Made by a program: the position numbers and the translations under genes
The notes under the pieces: model-generated
Database searches by the model: none
What the model was told of the DNA's origin: nothing
The model's input: the letters and a program-made list of their open reading frames with translations, nothing else
Source of the DNA: JAEELC01 sp963621965
GTDB lineage: Bacteria > Bacillota_I > Bacilli_A > Acholeplasmatales > Anaeroplasmataceae
Assembly: GCA_963621965.1 (NCBI GenBank)
Contig: CAVFGN010000002.1
Span: 56,198 to 120,197, forward strand
DNA: 64,000 nt
Direction: 5' to 3'
In this document: positions 1 through 13,045 of the stretch, piece by piece
Numbering within the stretch: position 1 is the stretch's first letter
Layout: every line of letters begins with the position of its first letter

Positions 1-1
1 T

Positions 2-58
2 ACTACTTCTTCAGGCGTTGGTATATATGATAAGCAAAACGGTTCAACAAAATTATAA
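2..58 (+). CDS. 3' end of an upstream late gene (partial)
   Basis: From base 2 an open frame runs to a TAA at 56-58 and reads as an 18-residue C-terminal tail (TTSSGVGIYDKQNGSTKL). The next gene starts 23 bases later on the same strand, the spacing seen across this late block, so this is probably the end of the preceding virion gene. Most of the gene is outside the window, so no function can be given. The stop is TAA, as expected where TAG is read as sense. Confidence 0.5.
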   Translation, partial: TTSSGVGIYDKQNGSTKL

Positions 59-81
59 ACTGTTATACAAATTAACAAAGC

Positions 82-3000
82 ATGTTTACACAATTTGAAT
101 TTTCCAATTTTAAAGTATATACTGGAGAGCTTAACGATAAAGGTTAGCTTTGTAATATGTATCAACCTTTATAGAATCTTGCAGCAAAGACTACTCATAT
201 ACTTGGTGATTTTTCAACATCAAGTTTGGATTTTGATTTATTGCATCCAGTTGATATTGTTGTACAAGATTCATATGATGGCGCAGTTAATTTAATTATT
301 AATGATGGTAAAAATATTCCACGACTGATAAATACACGGTTTTCAGTTCAAGATGAAAACACGTTTAAAATACCAGACCATTCTGGTTTTAAAGATACAA
401 ATATATATGAAGACGATACGTTTGATGTTGATACAGCATTAAAAGCAATTCCAATTAAAATACCTAAAATTTCGTATGATGGTTTAATTGCAAATTGTGG
501 AAATATGCAAGCTGGGGCGTATACATTTTTCTTTAAATTATGTGATGCCGATGGTAATGAAACAGAAGTGGTTGCAGAATCTGGTGTTGTATAGTGTCAT
601 ATAGGAAATGTTTGTACATAGTCAAAGAACGGTATTAGAATGGGTCTTTAGGATGAAAATACCGGTAAGGCAATAAAGTTTACATTAACTGAAATTAACG
701 CTGGATTTGATTTTGTTAAGATATTATATGCTAGAGAATCTTCTGGATAGAATTAGGCGTCATAGTGGACATATAAAGAAATTTTATTTAATTATCCAGT
801 AGATAATACTGGTCGTTGTGAAATATTAATTACAGGTAATTATCCCGAAATAAGTGTTTCTGAAAATGATATAAAAATAGACTATGCTGATATAAATTCT
901 GTTTTAACACAAACAGTTTGCAATAACTTACTTTTGTTTGGAAATATCACTGGCACAGAACATGACTGGGATGCAATTAAACAATTTACATGGAAAATAA
1001 TTCCAGAAGTTGTTGAATTAGATAGTATTGGTACATTAAATAGTAATTATCAAGAAGCTTATTCAACAAACGATGATTAGAGAAATTTTAAATAGTGCTA
1101 TTATAATACAAGAAACGTTTATTATAGACTTGGTTATTGGCCAGATGAAATTTATCGTTTTGGAATTGTTTATATTTTTGAAGACAATAGTTTAAGTAAA
1201 GTTATAAATCTACAAGGTGTAAATTTTGACTTAACAGACGGTATATAGAACGAAGAGTTTGTAAGATTATTTTTTGAACCAGTATCAGCACCAGGTGTTG
1301 ATACAAAACCGAATTGGTTATATGAAACAGATGATGGGTGGTTTAGAAAAAAATATGGCACAAATGCATACGGCGTGATTAAATTCCCATATAAAGACGT
1401 TATTGAATGGAAGGATAATTGTATGCAACCAAAGCCAATTGGTATTCGATTTAATTTCGAATATATTGGTTATGAAAATGCACCACCTTGTGAAAACAAT
1501 ATTTATACTGATTGGAAAGAAGTTTTAAAAAAACATAAAATTAAAGGATACTTTTTTGTACGACAAAAACGTGTACCAACAATCTTGGGATAGGGTTTGG
1601 TAATTGGTCATACTTGTAAGGACTACGGATCATTACCGATTTTAAGAAATTCTTCTGGAGACTATGTGTATCAATCATTTCTTACAAAAGGTGATCGTAT
1701 TTTATAGTCTGAACCAATTGATTAGACAACCAAAAGTGTTTATATACAAAACAGCCAATAGTTAGATTTTGATCCAGAATATTATAGTACACATCCAAAG
1801 ACAATAGATAATAATGCGTTATTGTTTCCAGATGCTGAAGTTATGGAAGCAACCTATAATCAGATTTTTACATCTTCTGATTTTACGTTATTTTATGGTA
1901 AGTCGAGTTGTTCTTTTTATGATTCTAGTACAGATCATTCGTTTAATATAGCAACATATTCAAGTGGTTGTGATAATAAGACGTCAGTTAAATTAACAAA
2001 CATACCCGAGGATATGAAACTTCTTACAAATGGGTCAGATTATTTTTCAACACTTGCTGGTAATCCATCTGAACCGTTTAAAACTTCAAATGTTGCATAG
2101 TCGTGGAAATTTACTTATCCGCAAAACTTAACAGAGAGTAACTCTTTAGTTCGTGGAAAATGGGGAGCATACGTTGGTACAAGTTCACATAATATTCCAT
2201 ACGGTACAATTGTTACAGTTAAGTTAGACAAATATACAACTAAAGAATATCCGTGGGTTGAGGATTTTGAATCGGTAATGTTTGCTAGTCAACCGTTTTT
2301 TCCAATATGTCATAGAACACCTATAAATTAGTGGAAAAAAAATATAGACAACGCTAAAAAAATTACTTGCGCTAGAGGGGATTGTTTTATTTCGATGTTT
2401 ACACACCGAATGTTTAGAAATTTTATAGATCCAGAATTACCAACAAATACTGATATAATCGATCCTGTTTGTTTTAGAGATAATTATGCTGTTAGATGTA
2501 CCACAACAGTACTTGAAAGTGCGTCTAGTAATCTAGCAAAAGAACACGAAGGGTGGTCAATTCCAACAAGTGATGAAGATAAAAACTTCCAAACGATTGT
2601 TTATTTTTTAACAGGAAATGTTATTGGTGGTTTATTGTCTGCTTTTAAAGAAAAAGGTAACGAGAAATCAAAAAATGCAACATTTGCAAAATTTGCTGAA
2701 AATGGGCCATATGCAAATGAAATTGCACAATCATATGAAGTATATAATAGACAAGAAATTAATGAAGGAACATCTTTCTTAACACCGATATCCAGTTTGG
2801 TAAATCTTGTTTATAATAAAATGAACGATGGTACTAAACGTAAATTAAAACCAAAAGGATAGGAAACAAATAATGGGTTTAGTATTAAAGCGTTATTTAC
2901 TCCAGACGACTTATGGGAACTTCATGGATTAGCGTCAATAAATAGAGCAGACGTTAATGCTGTTGGATTAGGATAGTGGATAACATTTCCCATATTATCC

Positions 3001-5634
3001 AATAAAAATTTAGCTTTTAGGGATGTTGATTTTAGCAATGCTACTGAAGAAGCGTCTTTTAATCAGAAACGTAGTTTCTTTCCGTACAGCGGTAAAAATG
3101 TACATTTACCATTAAGAGATTCGAATGTTATAAATTAGGCAACTGGTATTTCATTAATAGCTAGAGATTATGAAGAACTTCCAAAAGTTCCATATATAAA
3201 ACAAGAGTTTTTTACCCGTGTTACAAATTCTTTAATGGATTCTGCAAAAAATTTTACAAATGAATTTAAAGTTATATTGTAGAACGCATATAAAGATTAC
3301 ACTAAAGTTTATGGAAGTATTACAAAATTAGTTACTAAAGGTAATAATGTTTTCATAATTTTTAAACACGGAATAGGTGTTCTAAATGTTGCTGAAGGAA
3401 TTAGTAATGCAGTTCAGAGTAAAGCTGGTCCTGAAGAATACTTACCTAATGTTTCAATAATTTCAGATACTTATGGTACTATTTGGAAAGATTCTATTTT
3501 AGATACACCAAACGGTATTTATGGTGTAGACAGTGTTGCTAAAGCAATATGGTTGGTAAGCGGTACAGAAATTAATATTATTTCTGATTTAAGTGCAAAT
3601 TAGAAATCATCCGTTTAGAAGTATTTAAATGATACATTAGACATGTCTGAATTTGAATTTAGACCGTTTATTGGACATATTAATATTAAAACACATTATA
3701 ATGCTTTTAAACACGATGTAATATTTACATATTATAATGATATTTTGTATGCGTTTGATCCGAAAGATGATTCAACAATAAAAGATTATTATGTAGAAAT
3801 TGACGGAGAAACAGCGAAAGCTTATTATAAAGATTATGATGGAAAATCCTATAGATACGGTGATGTTACACCTGTCAGATTGCTTCCAGAATATGACACT
3901 GCAAAATAGGCGTGGTAGTCATACGAAGATGTAATTCGTTAGCAAGAGGATCTTGGTAAGATTGTTAGATGGGCAAAAGGTACAACGTGGTCATTGTGTT
4001 ATAATGAAGATTTAAAATGCTTTTAGACATTTTATGATTGGATTCCATTAGAATCAGAAAACATTGGAAATGTGTTTTTTAGTTTTGATAAGGACGCAAT
4101 GGATGAAATTAATATAAATTTCTCAAAATACATGTTAGAGCCAATGCAATATGAGCAAGTTGTTAAGCGTAAACGGTAGCATAAGAATGTTGAAATTGAT
4201 CACACTTTTACAAATGATGCATACATATATATATGTGATAATAAATTTTTGCAATTAACACCTAGTACTCGTGTTATAAAAGTTCCTACGTTAAGAACGA
4301 TAAATTTGTCGTCATCAAACGATATATTATCAATAAAAGTACCAGAATAGTCAACAGCATATTACATGATTAGTTTTTATGCCCGTTTAATAAAAAAAGC
4401 AGAAAACGATTTAGAATTCAAATTTTGTTATTGTTTTTAGAATGATTCAAATAATAAATGTCCCGTATTAACAAAAAAATTTAATTTAGATAAAGATTGT
4501 GATTGGAGATTTTATTATACTGCTATCAGTATTGAGAACAAAGACATTGGAACTAAATCTGGTAAAGAGGTGTTATATATTGAACCTTCATCTGGTATTT
4601 CAGATGCAATATATCTTTCTGAAGTTAAATTTTAGCCATGTTCACAGGAATAGTTTGAAAAATATAAGATTAAAAGTGGAAATAATTTAAATTGTGTTAC
4701 ACAAGATACTGGTTTTTATCCACTAGATACATATGACATACGCAATTCATCAAATTCATTTTATCTTTGGAAACACGGCTAGGCTGGTGTATATGATAAT
4801 CAAGGTGAAATTTTACCAACTGTTTGGTATGGAAAGCAGCATGAATTTAATTTTGAATTTATTGTAAACGAAAAACCATAGAGTCAGAAAATTTTTAACA
4901 ATTTACAGCTTATTTCAAATAAAACACCAATGTTAAAAATTGAGTATGAGTTACCTGGTGAGGGATATGATTGGTATAAATATAAACAACTTATTTATTG
5001 GTTAAATAAAGCGGTTGAAAAAGAAACATTTGGTGTTTCGTGTACATTGGAAGATGCTTATAAAGATATTTTAAGTCACACATATAATGAATTGTGCAAT
5101 GACATAAGATATACGGATTGTCCATTAGATTAGAAATTGTTTAATAAAGATAACCGTTTACCAAGATTGCCATTTTTACCAATTGTGTTAGCTGATAGAA
5201 AAGGATTACCTGAAAAAACGCATGGATATAATAAAGAAAGTTATTGGGAAAATAAAATTAAAGCTGAACAAAGAGAGGGACAAAATAATGATTATCTTTG
5301 GAACACGTCTGATGCCATAATCGTATACGATAAACAACTTAATGAATATCGAATACATACAGAACAATATTGTAATGATGTTGAGAAATATGGTAGAGTG
5401 AGAGGTAATGCTTAGTATTTAGAAGATGCTTGGCGAATTGAAATAAGACCAATTCCAATTAGATATTATAGTTTGGATGAAGATACCAAAGAACTAAAAA
5501 AAGAACTAAAAGAAGAAGTTTTAAAAGAAACTAGATAGCGTGATAAATATATTAAAGTAAAAATACGTTATTCTGGTAAAGATTTGGCTATAATTCAAGC
5601 GGTAACCACTCTTTTTCATATAAGTAAAGCTTGA
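82..5634 (+). CDS. Large tail-associated virion protein, 1850 aa, TAG read as Gln
   Basis: One frame runs from ATG 82 (first ATG after an in-frame TAA at 73-75) to TGA 5632-5634. It is interrupted only by about three dozen TAG codons; I saw no TAA or TGA between. With TAG as glutamine it gives 1850 residues, rich in Tyr, Asn and Asp and with the look of a beta-rich structural protein. I see no enzyme motif, signal peptide or membrane segment. Size and place, just before the small cargo-like gene and the RNA polymerase group, fit the large tail-complex protein called stabilization or muzzle protein in crAss-like phages; that is a position-based inference. In the standard code it would be at least ten unrelated fragments. 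The frame is very sure, the function is not. Confidence 0.85.
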
Positions 5635-5695
5635 TTTGTGTTAATTAAAAAGAACAGTGTTTTGTGATTAATAAATTATCAATTTTTAATAATTC

Positions 5696-5724
5696 TTGTT
5701 TTAATTGTCTTAAAACAGTATAAT
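5696..5724 (+). promoter_or_regulatory. Candidate sigma-70-type promoter for the small Gln-rich gene
   Basis: The 138-base gap 5635-5772 is one of the few gaps in the late block. It holds TTGTTT (5696-5701), a 17-base spacer, and a perfect TATAAT (5719-5724), placing a start site about 40 bases before the ATG at 5773. In DNA this AT-rich a TATAAT can occur by chance, and Bacteroidota promoters normally use a different consensus, so this is tentative. The strong terminator just after the same gene supports a separate transcription unit. Confidence 0.3.
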
Positions 5725-5772
5725 AGAATGTTAAATAAATTATAACGTTATAAATTTTTTTTATAAAAGAGT

Positions 5773-6075
5773 ATGAAATACAATTTTACACGATTTTTAC
5801 AGGAAGGTGGTGCAATTCCTGAAGGAGCACCTGCTCCAGAAGGCGCTGAAGAACAAGCACAACTTAGTGCAGAGGGTCAAGGTGGACCACAAGGTGCTGA
5901 GCAGCAGTTACAAGCAATTGCTCAACAATTAGTTGAAACGCTTATGCAACAGATTGGTGATCCACAGGCAGTAATGGTTATCCTACAAACGGCTATCGAT
6001 ATTGTTGGTCAAACAGCACAAAGCGCTGCTCCAGCATATCAACGTAAGGGTGGCAAACTTGTTAGAATCCGCTAA
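5773..6075 (+). CDS. Small Gln/Ala/Gly-rich protein, 100 aa, likely abundant virion cargo
   Basis: ATG 5773 to TAA 6073-6075 gives 100 residues. The first half is a low-complexity stretch rich in Gly, Pro, Glu and Ala; residues about 45-85 look like an amphipathic helix rich in Gln, Ala and Leu; the tail is basic (KGGKLVRIR). It has 17 glutamines, all CAA or CAG and none TAG, while its neighbours use TAG freely. Its GC content is visibly higher than the genes around it. With a candidate promoter before it and a strong intrinsic terminator after it, it appears to be its own, highly expressed unit. Position just before the giant RNA polymerase genes suggests a small virion cargo protein; that is inferred from context only. 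Confidence 0.85.
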   Translation: MKYNFTRFLQEGGAIPEGAPAPEGAEEQAQLSAEGQGGPQGAEQQLQAIAQQLVETLMQQIGDPQAVMVILQTAIDIVGQTAQSAAPAYQRKGGKLVRIR

Positions 6076-6086
6076 TATTAACTCTA

Positions 6087-6120
6087 AAGGAGGAGGTTGT
6101 GCCTCCTCCTTTTTTATTTT
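6087..6120 (+). terminator. Intrinsic terminator
   Basis: A perfect 10-bp stem (AAGGAGGAGG, 6087-6096; CCTCCTCCTT, 6102-6111) with a five-base loop TTGTG is followed by a T-rich run through 6120. It begins 12 bases after the stop of the 100-aa gene and stands out from the AT-rich background by its GC-rich stem. It should end or strongly reduce transcripts from the small gene, so the genes after it may need read-through or another promoter. Confidence 0.88.
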
Positions 6121-6129
6121 TTTATAATT

Positions 6130-9100
6130 ATGGGTAGATTTTCAAAGAAAAATAAATAGTCAATTCAGGAGGAATTTCGGAAAGCGTATGCTAATGCTAC
6201 TGACCAACAAAGAGCTGAAGTAGATGATTTGTTTCGTTATTCTCAGTTATATACATCTGCAGATCCACTTAACAATCGTGATTCAAGATAGTATGCTGAA
6301 CAAATGTATACAAATGCATTAGCTTATTTAAATGGAACAACACCTGGTGAAATGAGTCCAACAGCATCTACTAAAAGTATATTTGGTAATTATACACATG
6401 GTGAAAATATAAATAATGCAAATACATTAACACATTTATATTTTAATTCACCGTATGAAGAAGATAATTCTGACTCTGCAGCATATATATCCTCATATAC
6501 AGATGCTGGTGATGGAATATAGCAATTTGTATGGAATCCAAATAAAGGTATTGATTAGAGAACAGTTCGTGTTAGATATTCTGATTTTGATAAGCGTGAA
6601 GATCGTGAAAAGTTATTAATTGATAATTTGGTTGAGGTTATTAAATCAAATTTAAGTGAACTTTCTTCTAAATATTCTGATCCAAATAAATGGAATGTTC
6701 GTGGATATAGTGGTGATAGTGAATCAATTGCAAATAATATTAGAAGATTAAGCACACCCTTAAATAAAGAACAACTTGTTAAATTAGCACAAGAAATTGG
6801 TGTTAATGACGACACACTTGAAAAATATTTTAACTTACCAGAACAAGTTTAGCCAGATGCATCAATTGATATTTGGAGTCCTTTACGTTCACAGGGTTAT
6901 GAACAAGTTGAAAATGATGGTTTAAAACAAAAAGGGTATTATTTGTGGAAAAATCCAAAGAACGGTAAAATATATGTGTATGATAATACTGGAAATCTTG
7001 TAAAAAATTATGGTGAATATGATGTTGATTATACAAAATCTAATTATGGTAAAGGTTTTTTAATCAACAGTTCTGGTGAATATTATGATAATGATGGTAA
7101 CTCTTTACTTAATATACCAAAAGGACATTCTTATTATGAACAGTTATAGGGTTTAACTACACAATATAAAAATAAATACGATAACCATTTTACAACGTTC
7201 AGTGATATTGGTGATGAATACAATATTGAACAAAACAAAGACATTGAGCGTTTTCGATAGATTTTAACAACAGCTGCCGAAAGCGGAAAAAAATATTGGG
7301 CTGATGTAAGCTGGTTTTTTAATGAGCCGCTTGGTACAGTCATTGCTGTTAGTAAAAACGAAATTGGATCAACACCAGAAGGTTTACCAAATCTTAAAGA
7401 CGCAACAATTTATTATATGGGTGAAACAGATGGATCGGATATTGATTTTAACGGGCTTATTGGATAGGATAATAATGACTTTACTGTTACAGGTCGTTCT
7501 GATTATAATCCTTATGAAAGAAAAATATTAATTGAAGATTTAGATTCAGGTATTTACTCTGGTACACCGTCTCTTTAGGGAGGATTGATTGATCGTATAA
7601 TGTTACCATATATTAAAGATGGAACATAGAAAATAACTAATGATGGTGAACCAATGAACATGGATGTAAGTGGAAATGCAAGACTAACCGATGACATTAT
7701 TAATTCTATTTTATATTTAGCGATAAATGATGCAAACAATCCTAATTATAGTAAAATTATTTCTTTCACAATAGATGACCGTAAAAAAGCCCTTTAGTTT
7801 TTAAATCACATTAAAAAGTATGTCATTACAAAAATAAATGATCCAAATTATAAAGAATTTTATTATAATGGTTTTATTCAGTTAATGAAAGATATTAAAG
7901 ATAGGCTTCCTGAAGCTACACTAACACAAAAACAAGGTGGTGTTTTATATGCTAAATCTGGTACAAAAGCGTATAGTGAAAATGATAACCGTCTTGCCGA
8001 TGTAGATAAAGCAATTAAAAAATCTAACGAAACTAAACAAAAAAGTTGGGTTTAGGATCCAAATAGAAGTGTTTATCAAGCATATCTTGGTGAATAGAAG
8101 TTTGAAGTTGAACCAACAGATATTGCTAGAATGACAGCACTGGCTTTAGATTTTGGTCAATTGTGTGCTGCAATAGCTGGTGCTGCTACTGGTGGTGTTG
8201 GAAATGCTGCTGCTGCTGGATTGGGTATTACTTCAACGATTGTTGATTTTGGTGCAGATTTACTAGACCCATCAATTTCTTTAGGTGATACTTTTAGAAA
8301 TGGCGCTATTAATTTAGGATTAGGTTTAGGTGCGTCTATTGTACCAGGATTAAAAACTTCTAAAGTTTTTGCAAAAGTTGCAAAATTTGCTTTAAAGTAT
8401 GCACCAATTATTATTAGTTCCACAGCAATAAAAAATGATCCAGCCTTTGAATCAGCTTGGTAGAAATTAACAAACGGATAGTTTGATAATTTTACAAGAG
8501 ATGAAATGATGCTATTATATCGTTCTATTAAAACAATTCTGTCTACTGGTAGTGCTGTGGCCAGTAGTAGAACAGCTAATTCAAAAACCAAAAAAGTAGC
8601 GTCTGTTGTAGAAAGCGATGCACAGCCAAATAAATATTATCTTCTTGGAAAAGATAAACAACCTTTAGTAAAAGACGGCAAACCAGTTATGCTATCAAAA
8701 TAGCAAGCAGATATTGTTAAAAATACAAAAATTGGAAAAGATGGAGTTGTTCCAGAACCATTAAAAAGGGTATTGGGTGATTTAGCAATTGACGAAGATT
8801 CGTTTAAAGCAAATGCATATCAACCAAATTGGTATAACTTAAAGAAAGAAAATACACCTGAAATAAAATCAGGGTCTGTGTCTCCAGATACATACAATGA
8901 TATGCGAAAGGCTGTTGCAGAATATGCAAAAACACATCGTTTTTTAAATTGGATGGATAATAAAACATTATCAACATATGGTCGTGTTCCAATTATGAAA
9001 CATTTTATACCTGGTAGTTTTTAGTCAGGTACTAGTAGTTGGGATCCCGTTAATAAAAAATGGATAAAAGTTGACCCTGTATATACATCTCCAGCAGTAG

Positions 9101-9219
9101 AACGTTTTGATTTTATGTTTTAGCCCTATTCTGTTAACGGAATGAGTGTAAAATCGGCAATATAGCCAGCAGCAGTACCAATAGTACCAGCAGAAGTACC
9201 TTATAGGGTAGCGCATTAA
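6130..9219 (+). CDS. Candidate virion cargo/ejection protein with Gly/Ala-rich hydrophobic segment, 1029 aa
   Basis: ATG 6130 to TAA 9217-9219 gives 1029 residues with in-frame TAG as Gln. The start is the first ATG after the terminator; no Shine-Dalgarno sequence is present, as is normal for Bacteroidota. Residues about 668-775 form a long Gly/Ala/Ile-rich stretch without charge clusters, unlike the polar remainder, and could insert in or pass through a membrane. The C-terminus is Pro/Ala/Val-rich (AAVPIVPAEVPYRVAH). There is no recognisable enzyme motif. Place between the cargo-like gene and the RNA polymerase genes suggests a protein carried in the head and ejected with DNA; this is inference. 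Confidence 0.8.
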
Positions 9220-9243
9220 TGTTAATATTTTAAATAAATTACA

Positions 9244-11181
9244 ATGAGTACACAAACAACAGTACTTCCAAATATTGATTTATAGTCTCCTACTACAGAA
9301 GTAGATACACAACAATAGACTCCTCTAGATATTAGTTTATCTGGTTCAACTACCAACACGCCTGTTGCAGCAACACCTACTACTAAGTGGGCTACTATTA
9401 ACGCTGATTGGTATTTGCCGTATGTTGATGAAAACAGCTACGATAATGTTGGATACACATCGGAGGATGAAGTACCACAATAGTTTAAAAATCAAAACTA
9501 TGAAATATATAAGACACCGGATGGTAAATTTCATGTTAAAGATAAGCAATCTGGAAAAGAAGTACAACGAAATATCTATTATGATAGAACAAAAGATACA
9601 CAAAATGTTGCTGACATAGAAAACAGTGACAAATTTAAACGCTTTACTGATTATGTAACTAAAGATTTTAATAATCCAGAATTATAGGGATATTATGCTG
9701 GACTTGCAGCAGCAAATACTGTTTCAAAGGTTGGTGATACGTTTACAGGTAGACCTGGAATATTTTAGATTGATGAGAATGGAAATTATATTAAAGACGG
9801 GGATAATTACAAAGTCATTGATGCTAATTATTTTGCTGGAATGGATGAAAATGATGCAAGAAGAAATTTGTATCAAATTAAGAAAAAGAATGAAGACGGT
9901 ACATGGGGTGAATATGAAAATACAGAGGATCCAGCAGCGTTATATAACTATTTAAGAAATGATGGTAAATATGGTTTTTATCATTGGACACCTGAAGAGG
10001 AAGAAGAAGAAAAGATAGATCCTCCTGAAAATCCACCATCAATAAGACGGAGAAACCCACCAGAGATGTCTCAAAGAGAGTATAAACCGTAGCCGTGGAC
10101 AGATTGGATTCATTTATCAACAGTTGCAGCAAATGATTTATCGAATAATGCAAGACAATATGATTTAGAAACACAAAAGAAAGCAGCTTTAAAAGAACCT
10201 GTTTACAAACAAGCAAAAGTAACAAATGCTTATGCAGAGCGTACTTTACGTGCAAAAAAAATTGCAGAGTTAAGAAATTAGGCTAAAAAGATGTTTGGAT
10301 CAGATTTAGATGCAAACATGAAATATATGTCACAGGTTAATGCTCAAGCAAACGAATTAGAAGATTAGAATATTTTAAGTAAATCTAAAGAATTTAATGA
10401 AACATTATAGAATGTTCAAAATGTTGCCAACGAAAACACAAAAGAAAGTGTATCTGTGGCAAATGATAATCGTTAGGCGTTGGCTGCACTACATAATGAA
10501 AGAATTGCTGCAAAACAAAAATATCTTGCAAATAGAACTGCGTTACAAGATGATTTTATAAATAAATTAGATGCCTCTCATAAAAAGTGGCTTCATGACG
10601 AGCGGACAAATAAATATAATTTTGATACAGGTGTTGCTGCATAGAAATATAATAAAATTATGAATACAGCTTATACCGATTTAAGCAACGCATTTGACTT
10701 TAAACAATCAAATACGTTTAATGATTGGTTTAATCGTCTGTAGAAAAGCAATGAAACACTTAATGGTTTAGATTCAAATTCTTATAATAACCGTCAAGCC
10801 GTTTTAGAATGGATTGAAAATCATCCAAACGACCCAATTGTAAAAAATTTATTATCCGCACACGATAGAGAAAAAGATTTAGCTGAATTAAATTTTGCAC
10901 GTACTAGAAACTCCGCTTATGGTGATTATCAAAGTGTTGCTTTAAATTAGCCATATTATGTTTCTGGTGAAGGTGTTTGGAATAGTCCAAGAAGTAGAGT
11001 TAGCCCACTCTATTAGAAAAAGGGTGGCTATGCTGAAGCAATTCGTGATCATCGTAAAGCACATGAAAATCTTGATAAAACTGTACGTGAAAATTCAAGA
11101 ATGTTAGAAAAACGTTTAGCACGAACAATTGGGGCATTAGATAGAGAAACACTTGTTTACTTAAAAGCACTTTTTAAATGA
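9244..11181 (+). CDS. Uncharacterised late virion protein, helical C-terminal half, 645 aa
   Basis: ATG 9244 to TGA 11179-11181 gives 645 residues; 14 of its 35 glutamines are TAG. The first part is Thr/Gln-rich, then a mixed region to about residue 255 ends in an acidic run (EEEEEEK) and a Pro/Arg-rich linker. From about residue 280 to the end the protein is rich in Ala, Lys, Glu, Gln and Asn and looks mostly alpha-helical or coiled-coil. No catalytic motif is seen. The stop overlaps the next start as ATGA, so translation of the two genes is probably coupled. I do not recognise the family; by context it is a further cargo or internal virion protein. Confidence 0.8.
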
Positions 11182-13043
11182 TTAGAAAATATCAAATTGG
11201 AGCAACTGTTAATTATATATCTTCAGTTAATCCAAATAAAGTTCCGCAATCTGCTGATTAGTCTACAACATCTTCTAAAAAGAAGTCAGATGATGAATTA
11301 GTAAATAAATCGTTATTGGATGATTTTTATACGAAAGGTATTCCAGTAGATGTAGATGTTATAGCGGGTGCAATTGGTAGGTTGCAAGATAAATAGAATC
11401 TTGGTATACCAGTTTCTGCTACAGAATTAAATCAATTAAAAGCAAAAATTAATCGTGTTGTTAAAGCATCTGAATATTTTGAATAGGCTAAAAAGAATGC
11501 TAAAGAAAACGATGCTTTGGGTGAAATTGCTGTTACAGATCGCGGTGAATTATTTGTATTTGATTAGGATGCAAATAAAATTAAAAAAGTCACAAAGAAT
11601 GAATTTAACCCAGAAGAACACGGTGCTGCTTTAACCGTTAGTGAATTAATTAGATACCGTGAAAACTTACCACGAATGGCATTTGATACTATAACAGTTT
11701 CTGCTATTGGAAATAGTGTTGGTATGAGTGTTATGTCAGATCGTATTAAAACAATACTTGATATTGTTGGAACAAGTACATCTACATCTGAAGCATATAC
11801 AGATTTAGCATCTTATATTGGAGCATCTAATGCTAAACGTCCAACATAGATGGAATTAAATACGCTTTAGATAATGGCAACTGCTATGTAGAACGGTAAC
11901 TTAAATTAGGAAACGATTTTTAAAATTTCACAAAAAGTTGGGTCTAAAAATGTTGAAGCAGCACTTAATTATATAAGTCGTGTCTTGCCAAGAAATATGC
12001 AAGAATAGTTATAGGGTCGTTTAGTTGCATAGGGTTATTCTGTAGATGATGCAAGAAAAGAAATGGGAAATATTGTGTTCTCTGCAATACAAGCAAATAA
12101 TACAATAACCGATGAGTTTAATGTAAGCATTGCTCCAGAATATGCGCAAAGTACTGCTGTGACTGGTTCATCAAAAACATTTTATCAAACTGTTAATGAG
12201 CAGATATTTGATCCACAGATGAATGATGAAAAAATTAATTTACGTTCTAGGTTAAGCGAAAACGGTAACCCTGATATACAATTAACTGTTGAAGGTAATT
12301 GGTTTGAATCACCATTAACTGAAAATAAAACAAACACACCTGTTACAAAAGCTCCATTATCAATTGCTGTAGATAAGACTATTACACAATATGTTGATAA
12401 AAATCACATGTATGCTGGAACATAGAAAATATCAGCTGCAGCAATGGAAAAAATGTTGTATAATGGAGACGGGTAGGGATCTGCGTGGATGCCTATTAAC
12501 TCAAATGGTGATATCAATTGGAAATCTTATCAAGGTTGTGAAAAAGCAGAAAAGGTTATTAAAGAACGTGGTTATGTAAATGATGAAGATAAAAACAAAG
12601 TTCATTCAGAATACGGATCATTTTGTAGATATGTTAACGGTGAATTAAAAGTAATTCCTGGAGTATAGACTGCAAAATATTTCATCACATACGCTTATGC
12701 TCTTGATGACGAAATTGATGAAGATATAAATACAATGGTTGAACAAGTAAACGGTTAGCAAGAAGACTATATTAAAGATTTGTATGATCGTGTATTTAAT
12801 GACGATGTTTAGAAAAAAACAGGTTTCGAAAATCCGAGAAGTTGGTGGGACGATATTTATAAAGTTCCAATTTTCATTAAAGTAAATGAAAGTGCTCCTT
12901 TTGATGTATATCGTTATAATGGACACGGATCACTTTTATCGGCACAAACACTTGAGGACGATAAAAGACAACAAGAAAGACAGAGAAGGATTTAGCATCC
13001 TGTAGTAAATGGAAATGCAAATGTTGCTTATTCAGAACAATAA
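11178..13043 (+). CDS. Uncharacterised late virion protein, 621 aa
   Basis: The ATG at 11178 overlaps the TGA of the preceding gene by the ATGA arrangement, and the frame runs to TAA 13041-13043: 621 residues with many TAG glutamines. The N-terminus is basic (MIRKYQIGATVNY); the middle is Ser/Thr/Asn-rich with alternating short helices; the tail (about residues 575-610) is very charged, with a DDKRQQERQRR segment. I see no membrane segment and no enzyme motif. It lies two bases before the 2720-residue gene, in a run of five tightly packed late genes, so a shared role as internal virion protein is likely but not shown. Confidence 0.8.
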
Positions 13044-13045
13044 TT

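Noticed and set aside
8157..8591. A 144-codon open frame on the minus strand
   Set aside because: It is antisense to the Gly/Ala-rich coding segment of the 1029-aa gene; its repetitive composition mirrors that codon pattern and no neighbour on that strand supports it.
9878..10255. A 125-codon open frame on the minus strand
   Set aside because: It lies wholly within the 645-aa late gene in antisense and has a composition unlike the other minus-strand genes.
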